From: Acanthaster planci
Lineage: Eukaryota > Echinodermata > Asteroidea > Valvatida > Acanthasteridae
DNA: 64,000 nucleotides
NCBI RefSeq assembly: GCF_001949145.1
Contig: NW_019091382.1
Location: forward strand, 592,012-656,011
Direction of reading: 5' to 3'
This document shows, piece by piece, positions 54,601-64,000 of this stretch; the first letter of the stretch is position 1; each line of letters opens with the position of its first letter. The notes beneath the pieces were generated by a model. That model was not told where the DNA came from, searched no databases, and saw only the letters and a program-made list of their open reading frames with translations. Made by a program: the position numbers and the translations under genes.

Positions 54601-57600
54601 AGTTGGGGCATGCGACAAACAGAAAACGTCTTTTAGTAATGCATTCAATGAACGATTCTTGGCATGAAGCGGCACACTGCTTTGATGACAAAGATGGGCC
54701 TCTTTTATCGGAAAAGGAGAAGGCAGTAGGGTTTATTTTCCCTTTTGTCTGTAAATTACACGTATGTCAGTTCCACTGGGTTTACTGGCAATCTTTTGGA
54801 CTTTCCACTTTCCACAGAGCTTGTAAACATGAATGCACATCTGCATCCACGCGTAAGCCCAACATGTGTGAAGTCAGGTGACAATGGGACAAACCTATGG
54901 ACAAGAGATGTTGATGCCAGACCCCAGTGTGCAAGTACCGGTACATACCGGTACAGAGGGTTTGCTTGGCTGCCATCTTGCAGGCCAGTGCTTCTGTTCA
55001 AAGGAGGTTTCCCTGTCAAACAAAAGAACTGGCCTGCAAAAGGGTTACCACGCAAAACCCTCTGTACAGTAAGAACCACACACACGGAAACTATTCAGAA
55101 TCCACGGACCATGCATGAAAACTTCTTACAAACCAGTTTTCTGATCAAGACCATCACGGGACCATTCCCAAGACTGGAAACAAGACCATCCAAGAAGTAA
55201 CTGGGTGGATAAAGAACAAAGGACATCTTTCTTCACAGTTCAGCTTGTGAGTTATGTGCAAATAAACCTTTTGTGAATTAAATTTGAATAAAATCTGGTA
55301 CATGTACACTAAGTGCTCTAAATTCACGCGAACATAACAATTTGAATTCTGTCAGACCTCGTGATCCAGACAAGCTTTTACACAAGAGATGCCTTGCACC
55401 AATACACTGTTCTCAATGGATAAGAAGGGCACAAAGGAACCAGTCTATTCCAGAGATGAAGGTCGCCATGCAAAAGCTTGCCCCGAATCATAAGGTACAG
55501 CAAAAGTGTCTTTAGTCTGGGGAATTCAAATTATTATGTTCATGTGCAATCAGATAACTCAGGGTGCCAGATTTTATTGAAATTTAACTGGCATAAAGGC
55601 TTATTCAACCTTGAGGTCCAGTCTTGTGTGGTGGTCTTGTGTTGGTCATCTAAACATATGGTCAAGTGGTCTCCATTACAACACTGAGTACAACTGCTTT
55701 GCTATTCCTTAACGTATAACAAGAATCTCTTGCACAAAATGAGACAAGGGGAGGGGGATAGGAGGAGTGGGAAGGGAACATTCCAGGAGGTCACATATCT
55801 GGCTGGGTCAAATGTCTCCCTGTCTACCACAGCAGACAGTCGTCTAGCCGGCCTGACCTAGCCTTAGCCATCCTCCCACCCACAGGGCACCAGCTTTGGC
55901 CTTCCACTGTTCCAGGCCAGAGCTCTGCCAACCGAGACCCCTGCCCTCGCCCTGTGCCCAGCTCTAACACTCCTGCCCTGTGTAAACAAACCCAAGGTAC
56001 AGACTTTCAACCCCGATGGGGCCCATTTTAGGGTAGACTCAAAAGGCAATCACATGTAGAGGTACTGTACATGTACTGTGCATGGCGACAAAACAAATGC
56101 AGAATTGAACGTAATTTGGCACAAGACCTCACTTTTCTAAGGCTGAACTTTGTTTCAATTTATGAAATGACGATTTCTATCTTTTAGATACATTTGCACA
56201 GTGCACATATTTTTGGACTTTGCAGCATCTGCATATGTACATGGCGTTTTCCTTTCATATGCCTTGAACTGGAAAATACCATGCCCAAGTTCAAGTCCTG
56301 TCTTTTGCATGTGTTTTGCATAACAAAACCTGGTGTCCAAAATGGAATGTAGGGTGACTGAATGGTGCCTGACACCTGCCAACAGCCTTATCAATCTTCA
56401 GGAACAAACACGTCAGTGTTTTGCAAACACTCACACTCACGTTTTTTTGGGTCCGTTTGAAGTTAACTTGTTAACATTAGCTAGCCCATTTTTCCCCTTG
56501 AAAAGAAAGTTTGTTGTGTCATGATTGTCTACAATTCTGGTAAAATGATTAGAAACCTCCACTTTAATTTCAAACATCTGACCATTTTGGTACATATCAA
56601 GGTATACCTTTCAAAATATAGGGCCCTACATGTAATAGCAACAGGCAGCTAAAATTGCTAACCAAGAAAAATTATACATAATTCAGTTTGTGTGTATTTT
56701 CTTGCCTTGACTTTAATTACATGCAATAAATTACAAGTGTACAGGTAGATGGAATATTCCTTTACACATAGGGCAAAACTGGGTCATCCAAAACCATTTT
56801 GAGTAATGCTAGTGGGGCTAGTATAAAATTAGAAAACCATCTGGATGGCAGCCAGTACAATATTTCTTTCCCTATTACCTTTTTTAGTTTATAGGATACT
56901 TCCAAAAGCATTTAACATATTTGCACTACCCTTCCTTTCCAAAAATTCACACCAGAGATAACATTGTGCCACTTTGGGAACAACCATGAAAATTTTGGCT
57001 CTTCTTTCAACTTTCAAATCAACAACACAACGTTCATGTACCGGGTACGTCCGAAATGATCATAATTCTTTCAACAGATAAGTATACACAAATTTATTTT
57101 AGTAACTGCACCCCACAACTTGTCTCTATTTTTTTTGCACCCTCACTTAACCAATTGTCACTCTGAATAATCAATTTCAAAAACTCAATAAATTGAACAC
57201 TGCGTAACTGTACAGATAGATATATACAAATTACTGGCGCAATTCCAAAATTTCTCGTAAAGAATTTTGTGCTCACTTTGTCTGCACAGACTTTGATTGT
57301 GGAATGGTGACCACGTGCATAGAGCATTCTGCGAAAGGGGGTCCCAGTGTGACCTACATACACATTATGCCTCTCCCATAATTAAACAAAGTGGGTCGCA
57401 TGGCTGCACTCTCTGACGGTAATGAAAGAAAGATTTTATGACGCTGTGATCAGGAGTCGTAGCGGGGTTTATCCTCCCCCCCTCCCAACCACGCGTTAAC
57501 GAGATCTATTATTCGAAACGAGTCCCCCCCCCTTCCCTGGGACAGCTGTGGGAGAACCGACCAGCTCCGGGCCGTTGGCGGAGGGCCAACTTCTCAGGAA

Positions 57601-59726
57601 GATAAGGTCAGCGAACTTTATCGCCTGACGACTCTTCCTGCTGGAGGGAGGGAAATACCTCCAAGGATGTTCAACTCAAGCTGGCCATGACTGCGTGAAT
57701 AATGCATCAAAAAAACTTCCGTTGGGCAGTGGGCCTTTCAGCAAGCTGTTTTGCTGAAATTTACATGTACTTCAAAAACCACAAGCTTGATAAAATTATG
57801 GAGGTAAAGAATTAACTAAGAAATCCAATTAAAAAATCTGGTATTTCTAGTATCTTTCTTTTACACCTGCTATCACTGTATCAACAGTGAGATAAAAAAC
57901 CCAAACTGGCTTCACAAAACCCCTCCAAAACTTCCTGTCACTTGTGATGCTGTAACAACCTCCAATTACATCACTGCCTCAGTCATGAATATGGAATTGT
58001 CATTAGCATAAGATGACGCAACAGCCTCCCATGACATCACTGTCTCAGTCATGAATATGGAAATTTCATTAGCATAAGATGGTGCAACAGCCTCTGATTA
58101 CATCACTGTCTCAGTCATGAATATGGAATTGTCATTAGCATAAGATGACGCAACAGCCTCAGATGACATCACTCCTTCATGAATATGTAAATCTCATTAG
58201 CATGAACACCGAAACTCCTCCCTAGAATTTCCTTCCCAGAATCGGTAAAGACCACAATTTGGCCATTGTAACTCCCTCCCCCCCCCAAAAAAAAGAAAAT
58301 CTCAGGATACGGGACCGTCGTCTACATGTACTTCATCCCTGAGGACATACATGTATAACCCCAGAGTGATTTCTATGTGACACCCTCACAAGGTTCAATC
58401 AATCAGTCAGTGTTTCTGACCCATGTTAAACTGTCAAATTTTCTGGTGCGCATCATACGTCTGACACCTCATAGGTCCGACGCCTCAAAAATTTGAATTT
58501 TCGGACTTATGAGGTGTCAGAATAATGAGTCGTCGGATTGATGGGACCGATGCCTCATACATCCGACGTCAGACCAACGGGGTGTCTGATTTAATATGAG
58601 GCGTCAGTGCGATTGACTGTGAAACATGGAGGAGTGCAGGGCCCATGCGACGGGTCGCCTGCGAGCGAGATTCAACTTTGTTCCCAACTCGTGCCCACGG
58701 TACTGACCCTGTTAGGAATACTGCATCAAGCAGACTACCTGCACTGTTCGTACACTGGTCCAGTATTTCTTTAATCCAAAATACCACTACATGTAAGAAT
58801 GATGTATGATACTTCGCTTAAATAAAAACATTTTTTGACTGTAATACCGTACTTTTCAAATCTTAAATATGTTTTTATGTGTCATACACAGTACACCATA
58901 CTTGACACCGGGAGCCAGTTTTGTTCCTAGCGCTGTCTTCATACGCTCGTATCGAGCGTCAAATCAAACCTCGGACTTTCGATGCGTCAGATTTTCTGAG
59001 ACATTGATCTATGCTATGGGCTGAAAAAACCATTGGAACTTTTATATGCATTTGTCGGACCAATGAGGCGTCGGTCTTATGAGGCGTCGGACATATGAGG
59101 CGTCGGACTTATGGACTTTTTAACATGCTTTTTCTGGACTTATGAAGCGTCAGAATTATGAGGAGTCGGACTTGGGAGCTGAACCCAAATTTTCAATTCA
59201 TTATGCACACAACTTAGAATTACAGTCGCTGTGACTGGCCTAGTGCTACAGAAAACATGGTTTGGTAACATGGAACACAGAGTGTTGCAAAAGCGAACTT
59301 AATACAGCTAAAAAGCCGTATGAATCTTTTCATAAATGCTAAAAAATCAGTCCTTGTGGTGTCCCTCTTTAGTCATGAAAAGGTGGCGGGGGTATCTTGC
59401 CGTTTCGAATAGTCAATATTTTCAGCTGGGAAAAAAAAAGTTAATATAAAAAAAACCACGCTTGGTTGTGAAGTTTAATACCATCTGAAACTGTTTGCTA
59501 CCAACTGAGAAGAGGAGGACACCAACCTGTCTCGGACCAGGACGGTCCCGTGCTCTGGCAGACCCTTGCTGTCTTTACCCAGGGCCGAGGGGGACCAGGG
59601 CCTGAAGGCAGAGGGCCTCTGCAGGGCCATCCCGTCCGCTGACCAGGCCGAGGTGATGATGGCATCCTTGCTGTAGGGCTCTTCCTCCACTTTGATCTTC
59701 TTGGCATTGCCATTCTCGTCAAAACC
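48152..59726 (-). CDS. SKI: Ski/SnoN-family transcriptional co-repressor, 3' part of gene (5 exons)
   Basis: Ski-family proteins bind SMAD2/3/4 and recruit NCoR/HDAC complexes to repress TGF-beta/BMP target genes in the nucleus. Five exons on the - strand join with matching phases (0-2, 2-2, 2-1, 1-0, 0-stop) into 1098 bases, 365 residues plus TAG. Residues about 1-70 contain AFRPWSPSALGKDSK, equivalent to SFRPWSPAVSASEKE of human SKI. The stretch APNVTLAPP matches APNVALAPP. Residues about 165-330 form the coiled coil used for dimerisation (LLHELARIRMRQEERLQGAL, then QELEFVRAAKKEKLREAAE, TKRNLRKENERLR). The protein ends in a short Ser/Lys/Pro tail absent from human SKI. The Ski/Dachshund and SAND-like SMAD4-binding domains were not found and should lie beyond 64000. 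SKI fits better than SKIL on the coiled-coil strings; in an invertebrate it probably represents both. Confidence 0.94.
49110..49333 (-). CDS. SKI: SKI-like exon: start of coiled coil
   Basis: Lies between catgttag and CAGCAG|gttcgt (reading -). It encodes EQEIELVRSMLEGDAVESRA then GREKLLHELARIRMRQEERL and AALAAKKDLQQ-like heptads (sequence GALAAKKDLQQ), aligning with [20 protein letters not shown] of human SKI. Confidence 0.95.
49735..49856 (-). CDS. SKI: SKI-like exon: Ser/Pro-rich linker
   Basis: Lies between tatctcttag and CACCAG|gtatgc (reading -). It encodes YDSHYAPNVTLAPPSKPETP and an acidic serine-rich end (SKDSSSESRDRSP). APNVTLAPP identifies it with the human SKI linker. Low complexity, probably disordered. 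Confidence 0.92.
50328..50411 (-). CDS. SKI: SKI-like 84-bp exon
   Basis: Lies between tgtctgtacag and TCCAA|gtaagt (reading -), in phase with both neighbours. It encodes RGIPTYLSMGPPVLLNPERV VPHTAAS, directly after VLVRDS from the upstream exon. Supported mainly by splice sites and phase, since this part of the linker varies in the family. Confidence 0.88.
52750..52815. repeat. Single degenerate relative of the 66-bp array unit
   Basis: gatgacatca, ggtcatgaatatgcaaat and cattagcataa occur in the same order and spacing as in the units at 57960-58205, about 5.2 kb away and inside the same intron. Confidence 0.75.
52985..53485. repeat. Dispersed repeat family R2, copy 2 (about 500 bp)
   Basis: Same-orientation relative of 32491-32993, 20.5 kb apart. 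It differs by short indels, poly-A/T length and loss of the gcacagcggcacgattgtgc segment. It lies in the SKI-like intron. Confidence 0.95.
57960..58205. repeat. 66-bp tandem array, about four units, intronic to SKI
   Basis: The landmark catgaatatg stands at 57984, 58050, 58116 and 58178 (spacings 66, 66 and 62). Each unit has the order gat(g/t)acatcact, ctcagtcatgaatatgg, cattagcataagatg, gcaacagcctc. The last unit is shortened and more diverged. Confidence 0.96.
58440..59175. repeat. Cluster of 16-bp repeats (tgaggcgtcggactta) in both orientations
   Basis: From 59050 on, copies of tgaggcgtcggactta and variants run head to tail. Near 58467-58580 they occur in both orientations, including a 20-bp stem: ctgacacctcataggtccga pairs with tcggacttatgaggtgtcag, one mismatch. 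The middle (58600-58960) is unrelated sequence. This suggests a foldback-type element with short-unit ends. Confidence 0.85.
59527..59726 (-). CDS. SKI: SKI-like exon with FRPWSP motif (most 5' exon in window)
   Basis: Lies between ttcaacttcag and CGAGACAG|gttggt (reading -), phase 0 in and phase 2 out. It encodes GFDENGNAKKIKVEEEPYSK, then SAWSADGMALQRPSAFRPWS, PSALGKDSK and GTVLVRDS. KKIKVEEEP looks like a possible nuclear-localisation and sumoylation-type patch (inference). FRPWSP is the Ski-family landmark just after the SMAD4-binding domain. Confidence 0.94.
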
Positions 59727-59788
59727 CTGAAGTTGAAGAAACAGACAAGATTTTCAAGATGTAGTTTTGCGTTAGGGAGATGCTAATT

Positions 59789-59860
59789 TATATAACGGGT
59801 TTTGCCGTTACCCAACGTATATCAATATATATGTTGGGTAAGGGCAAAACCCATCATATA
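59789..59860. repeat. Hairpin, 34-bp arms, 4-base loop
   Basis: The left arm 59789-59822 and right arm 59827-59860 pair at 30 of 34 positions around caat; the shared block is gggttttgcc-ttacccaac. It is of pre-microRNA length and intronic to the SKI-like gene, but the very tight loop and symmetric ends look more like a small inverted-repeat element. Confidence 0.9.
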
Positions 59861-61003
59861 AAAGAAAAGATTTTCATAAATGTAGTACCCTTCATCACAA
59901 GACTTAGTACTTTTGAGAAGAGGTAGTTGATAGCACTACTGGGAGAATAATTACATGTAGCACTGCACAAATAAACCCTCTAGTACTTTGCCGGTTGTAT
60001 GTATTTTAAGTCACACCCAGGGGAAAAAATAGCGTGTCTCCCTAGTCTGATGTTCACCTTCAAAACATATTATTAAATCCTTGTAAACCAAACAATCATT
60101 TCCTTAACACCAATAAAATCAAGGGTGTTCCAGCAGTCAAAATATTCTAACCAATACCACTTGTAAGATTCACAGTACACTTTTTCAGGGGAGCAAAACA
60201 AGCAACACGAGATACAAGGAACTAGTATTGGGGTTTTGCTTCACATCAACTCAACAATGATGTTTTGGAAGTAGATGTACTGTTTTGCCTGAGTGCACAG
60301 GAGACAAATAGTAACGTCTCAAAAATGCAGATTTCACAAAATATTTATTACAAAATATCTACAGCTTTGCCAAGAGCCTCCAGCAGGTTATCCACTGAAC
60401 TCCCTGTTTAAAACATATCCAATCAAAATATTCATACAGTCAAAACAAGTTGGCTCCATCCAGATAATAACATGGCTGTTTCATAAGGCAAGGTTATAAG
60501 ACTGACCCAGTTCATTGTATCCTGCCTGTACAGTGCACAATGGAACAGACCCATTACCCCCCTGAGAGTGCTGGCAGAAATAAAAGGGGAAGAAAAGTGA
60601 AAAGACTTGTTCTGGTTTATCTTCTCAACAGAAGACACCCACCGTAATTTAGGAGTGACAAGGGACAGGACAGAACAAAAGGGCAGGACATCAGAAAGGG
60701 GGGGGGCCGATAATGTAGTGTCCTTGGGAAGGAGAGAAAGATGCTAGCTCTCTAAAGGGGCATTTAGGGAGGCTGAGCTACTGTTCCCGCCTTCCCTTTT
60801 TTTCAAGGCCTGCTCAGAGATGACTGTAAGACACAGAGACATCATGAGCCAAGTAATACCACAGTGGTTTCTGTCCCTTGGGGGGAGGGGGGTTAGTTCC
60901 ACATGGGAGCACCCAGCAGCTGAACACAACTACCCTGGATGGCCTAGTTTCTTTTAATGCATGTACAGGAACACAACAGAATGTTCATGGGTCCAACTGG
61001 CTG

Positions 61004-61330
61004 GAATTTGCACAAATCCGTCCAACTGGCTGGCTAATGGCTAAATTAAAGCAGGCCTCTCGCCCACAACTTACTCATTTGAGGGCTTTGATAAGACACT
61101 GAACTGTTTGAATCTGACTTGAATGAACTCATTCTTCTGAGCACAAAACTAAAGCCTAGAATTTGCACAAATCCGTCCAACTGGCTGGCTAATGGCTAAA
61201 TTAAAGCAGGCCTCTCGCCCACAACTTACTCATTTGAGGGCTTTGATAATACACTGAACTGTTTGAATCTGACTTGAATGAACTCATTCTTCTGAGCACA
61301 AAACTAAAGCCTAGAATTTGCACATATCCG
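61004..61330. repeat. 155-bp tandem duplication, two full copies and a stub
   Basis: gaatttgcacaaatccgtcc begins at 61004 and 61159, and gaatttgcacatatccgtcc at 61314 where the third copy breaks off. The full copies are almost identical (one difference seen: gataagacac / gataatacac). Intronic to the SKI-like gene. Confidence 0.97.
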
Positions 61331-64000
61331 TCCAATTATGGCTATCCTTTTTATTTCTCACCGTTTTTAACTGAATAGCTGGTATGTTATGTTCGCTTCA
61401 ACTTAAATAAAGTGATGTGTATTTCTTTGCCTTAGAGTATCCAATACCAAAGATAACTAATTTTACAGATAACTCCAAAACACGTACATGTCAGCAGGCA
61501 AGTGCCCTTCGAATCCTTACAGGATTATAGGCTGACCTTTTTATGGCTAGGATTTCATGGGGTGCTTTGGTGAAAATAAGCTTCCTACTGAATCTACCGA
61601 CAACTCACAGGATCAAGCAAAGTGGGAGAAAGTTAAGAGCCACTTTATGGCCATGGCTGTAAGCTCTGTATAGAGCTGTGCTTAGTTCACAAAATTTTAT
61701 AGGAGTTTACACTTCTGGTGGGCTGACCCCAGCTGCAAAGCATTTCCTAAACAAGGCTGACCTCATTCATACCAAAACGTGCTCTGGCTGATAAATATCA
61801 ACATCGTTGGCATTTATCCAGCACCACTACCCCCCTGTGCGAGACAATTGCATTCATTCCAACAAAGGGTTTCTTAGCATTGCTTTGGAGCAGAACAGGG
61901 TGCATGTAAAAGACTACTCAGTACCAAAAAAAGAAAGAAAAGGACCACTTACAGTATTAAAAAGAGAGAAGGGAAATACATTTCAGGATGAAAAATATGC
62001 CAAGGCCATCAGCTCAGGCAGAGTGATGTATGGGTGCATTACTCCCATCATGTGTCATTCAACTCCCGGGCAACCAGCTTCTACAGGGAAACCACTTCTT
62101 GGAAAAACCAGCAGGCCTGATGAGCCAACCACCAACAGCAGCTGGGGAGCAGGTAACCGGGAAGGGCTTTGCTCACAGTCAGATGGCCTTGAAGACCTAA
62201 TTGCATGCAACCATCAGTCTTTCATATATCAAAACAACCTGCCTCCCCCTTCTGGGCACCAGGGTAGTCATGTGATTTCTCTTCCCCCCCCCACCTTCCT
62301 TGGAACAGTTATTACACAATATCCGCTGGGGGGGGCCACAACTTCAAGAAAAATAGGGGTGGGGGTGTGGGAGGGGCCAGGCAGAAAAGTTTGATGACAT
62401 TTCGCAAGTGAGCCAGCCCTTTTTGTAATTCAGCGCTTGGCAACTTCAGTACTGTTTTATATTCTGAATCCAGGGACTTGAAGTAGGGATCGATGATGAA
62501 CCAAGCCACTGCATTAATCCCGCACGGTACATGTGTGTACATAAATGCGAAAGCGTGCGGGGGACAATGAGACCTGTCAACAAGAGAAAATGTGCCAGTC
62601 AGGTGCGGGCCAGATGTCCCGTTAAACTTGCCGGTACGTCTCTCCTCCTCCACTTTGGTGGCCCAGGTTCAAATCCCAACAAAAGCATCAAACGGACTTG
62701 TCCGTCCTCAACAGTCTTCCTCTGGTTTGGTACAAGTGTCCGCCGGCAAAGTTGCCACTACTGCACAAGCTTGTGATAAATTCATGAACCATTTCACGAC
62801 ACTGATTCTCAATTCTGTTCAATTTCATTTGTTAAGCTGCAAGAGTTGTTGCCGTACATGAAGCACATAGATTGTTAAAAGAGCCAGTATACTGGCTGAA
62901 TGATCTAAACGAATAATCAAAGCGTGCCAACAAGTGCATACCCTAGCCCGACTCCAACCCCCCCCCAAATTCAAATTAATGTCTACCACTCCCCCCACAA
63001 AAAAATCTTATCTCTAATCCACAACACATAAAACCTCCAGTAAACAGATTGAACATTCCACAGTTAAACCCAACAAATTGAACAAAATTCCTTTGGTCTG
63101 CCCTCTCTGGGGACCAAATCAACATCTCCTCCCTCCCCCCCACGCAAAATTCCTCCACTCCAGAAAACTTTGACCTCCTCAACCCCAAGATTTCTTATCC
63201 CTTCTCAAGCAGAAAAACAGGATGTGCAGAGGCACGGGGGATAACCCCACATCCTGCAAAGTTGCTCTTCTTGAACTGTGTCCGTGGGGGAGATTACAAC
63301 AACATGTTAACTGTGCTGCCCTGAACTTCCAAGTTCCCATTTCTCACGAACAGAAAAGGTGTCAAAAAAGCTTCTCTCCTATTAAAGTGTCACTTTTTAG
63401 TCTTCTGACACCGAGTTTGCATGAAGCCAGTTTTTATGGTAGAACGGCAATAGTTTTGTAGTTCATTCGTTGAATATGCCAGTTTATGTTTAAAATAATT
63501 TAAATTTGTGATAACTTTTTCTAAATATTTCAAGCTGCATTTAAAACCCCCATAAAAGTGCGGGTTAGAACCAAAAACAGACTGGCACCATCCAATTTAA
63601 CAGATTACATCAAATAGGACAGATTCAGGGAACCAGATCAGGAATGGCTTCCTTGTGAATAAAGTCTATTGCAAAATCTGTGCTGCACATGTACCTTTCT
63701 CTCACTTCAGAGCACAGTCTCAATGTGGCCCACGTTCGTTACAGTCTTCCAGAGCTACTACCACTACATCCATTGTCAGCATTTGCAAACCCATTTCCAA
63801 CCACAACAGACCTAGCCCTAGCCCTAGCCCCAGCCGAGAGCAGCTTCTTCCCTAAAGTCAAAGATCATCCAGCGTGTCCTTACCCTTGTAACCTCTGCCC
63901 TGGGGTCAACTATTTGAATATCAATAAGCACTTGAGCAAGGTAACATCATTGCAGCACATGGCAACCAACAGGGCACAGCAACAACCACGAGAAAAATAT

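Larger units (their letters stand above)
50412..59526 (-). other. SKI: Large SKI-like intron (9.1 kb), repeat-rich
   Basis: It lies between GACAG|gttggt (59527 side) and ctgtacag|CCGC. It contains R2 copy 2 (52985-53485), the 66-bp array (57960-58205), the 16-bp repeat cluster (58440-59175) and many TACATGTA sites. I found no extra exon in it with both good splice sites and family motifs. Confidence 0.85.
59727..64000 (-). other. SKI: Upstream SKI-like intron, no exon recognised
   Basis: From ttcaacttcag leftward in gene order, the remaining 4.3 kb holds the hairpin at 59789-59860 and the 155-bp tandem at 61004-61330. No Ski/Dachshund or SAND-like motif appears on the - strand. Open frames such as 61807-62394 (+) have no recognisable features. 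Confidence 0.75.

Noticed and set aside
61807-62394. 195-codon open frame on the + strand in the SKI-like upstream intron
   Set aside because: No recognisable domain, low-complexity parts, antisense to a known gene and no splice context; length is within chance for this composition.
63860-63920. Possible small SKI-like exon on the - strand (tagttgaccccag| ... ACAAGG|gtaagg)
   Set aside because: Splice-like borders exist and one frame could join phase 0, but the peptide has no Ski-family similarity and the segment would be only about 16 bp.
1-64000. Bacterial-type features: operons, CRISPR arrays, ribosome-binding sites, prophage
   Set aside because: Intron-exon structure and animal protein families show eukaryotic nuclear DNA; the tandem arrays have no spacers of CRISPR type and no cas-like genes.

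Overview
This is a window of animal (metazoan) nuclear DNA. It holds parts of two intron-rich protein-coding genes facing each other, with a repeat-filled spacer of about 26 kb between their stop codons. The exons are 54-470 bp, obey GT/AG splicing with compatible phases, and sit in long AT-rich introns full of short repeats. The two proteins are of vertebrate type but single-gene in character, and the palindrome TACATGTA is strikingly over-represented. Together with the mixture of tRNA-type SINEs, hAT-like elements and a CR1/L2-like LINE tail, this suits a marine invertebrate deuterostome (echinoderm, hemichordate or cephalochordate). I cannot fix the species from the sequence alone.

Gene 1 (+ strand, 2423-21799): 19 exons encode the last 1032 residues of a Rho guanine-nucleotide exchange factor of the ARHGEF10/ARHGEF10L family. 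The order is a short linker, a complete DH domain, a PH-like region and a C-terminal WD40-like propeller, ending at a real stop. The N-terminus lies to the left of the window. A 689-base run of N (4489-5177) falls in an intron, and the protein reads continuously across it.

Gene 2 (- strand, 59726 down to 48152): five exons encode the last 365 residues of a Ski/SnoN-family transcriptional co-repressor. They carry the linker with the conserved FRPWSP motif and the long C-terminal coiled coil. The Ski/Dachshund-homology and SMAD4-binding domains were not found and should lie beyond the right end. The AT-rich stretch from about 43.5 to 48.15 kb may be its 3' UTR.

The spacer and the introns show no further convincing genes. 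They hold tRNA-derived SINEs (about 11.7, 14.5 and 16.8 kb), a hAT-like miniature element with an internal 12-bp minisatellite (28.3-28.7 kb), and a LINE 3' end (35.3-35.6 kb). They also hold a 690-bp imperfect foldback (41.4-42.1 kb), a perfect 37-bp-arm hairpin (23.35 kb), and a 500-bp repeat present at 32.5 and 53.0 kb. Tandem arrays have units of 12, 16, 25, 32, 66, 66-69, 155 and 196 bp.

The genes do not form an operon. One regulates Rho GTPases and the cytoskeleton; the other regulates TGF-beta/SMAD-dependent transcription. Nothing here is clearly a new biological system. The most unusual material is the set of hairpins and foldbacks, and the 66-bp array in the large SKI intron.
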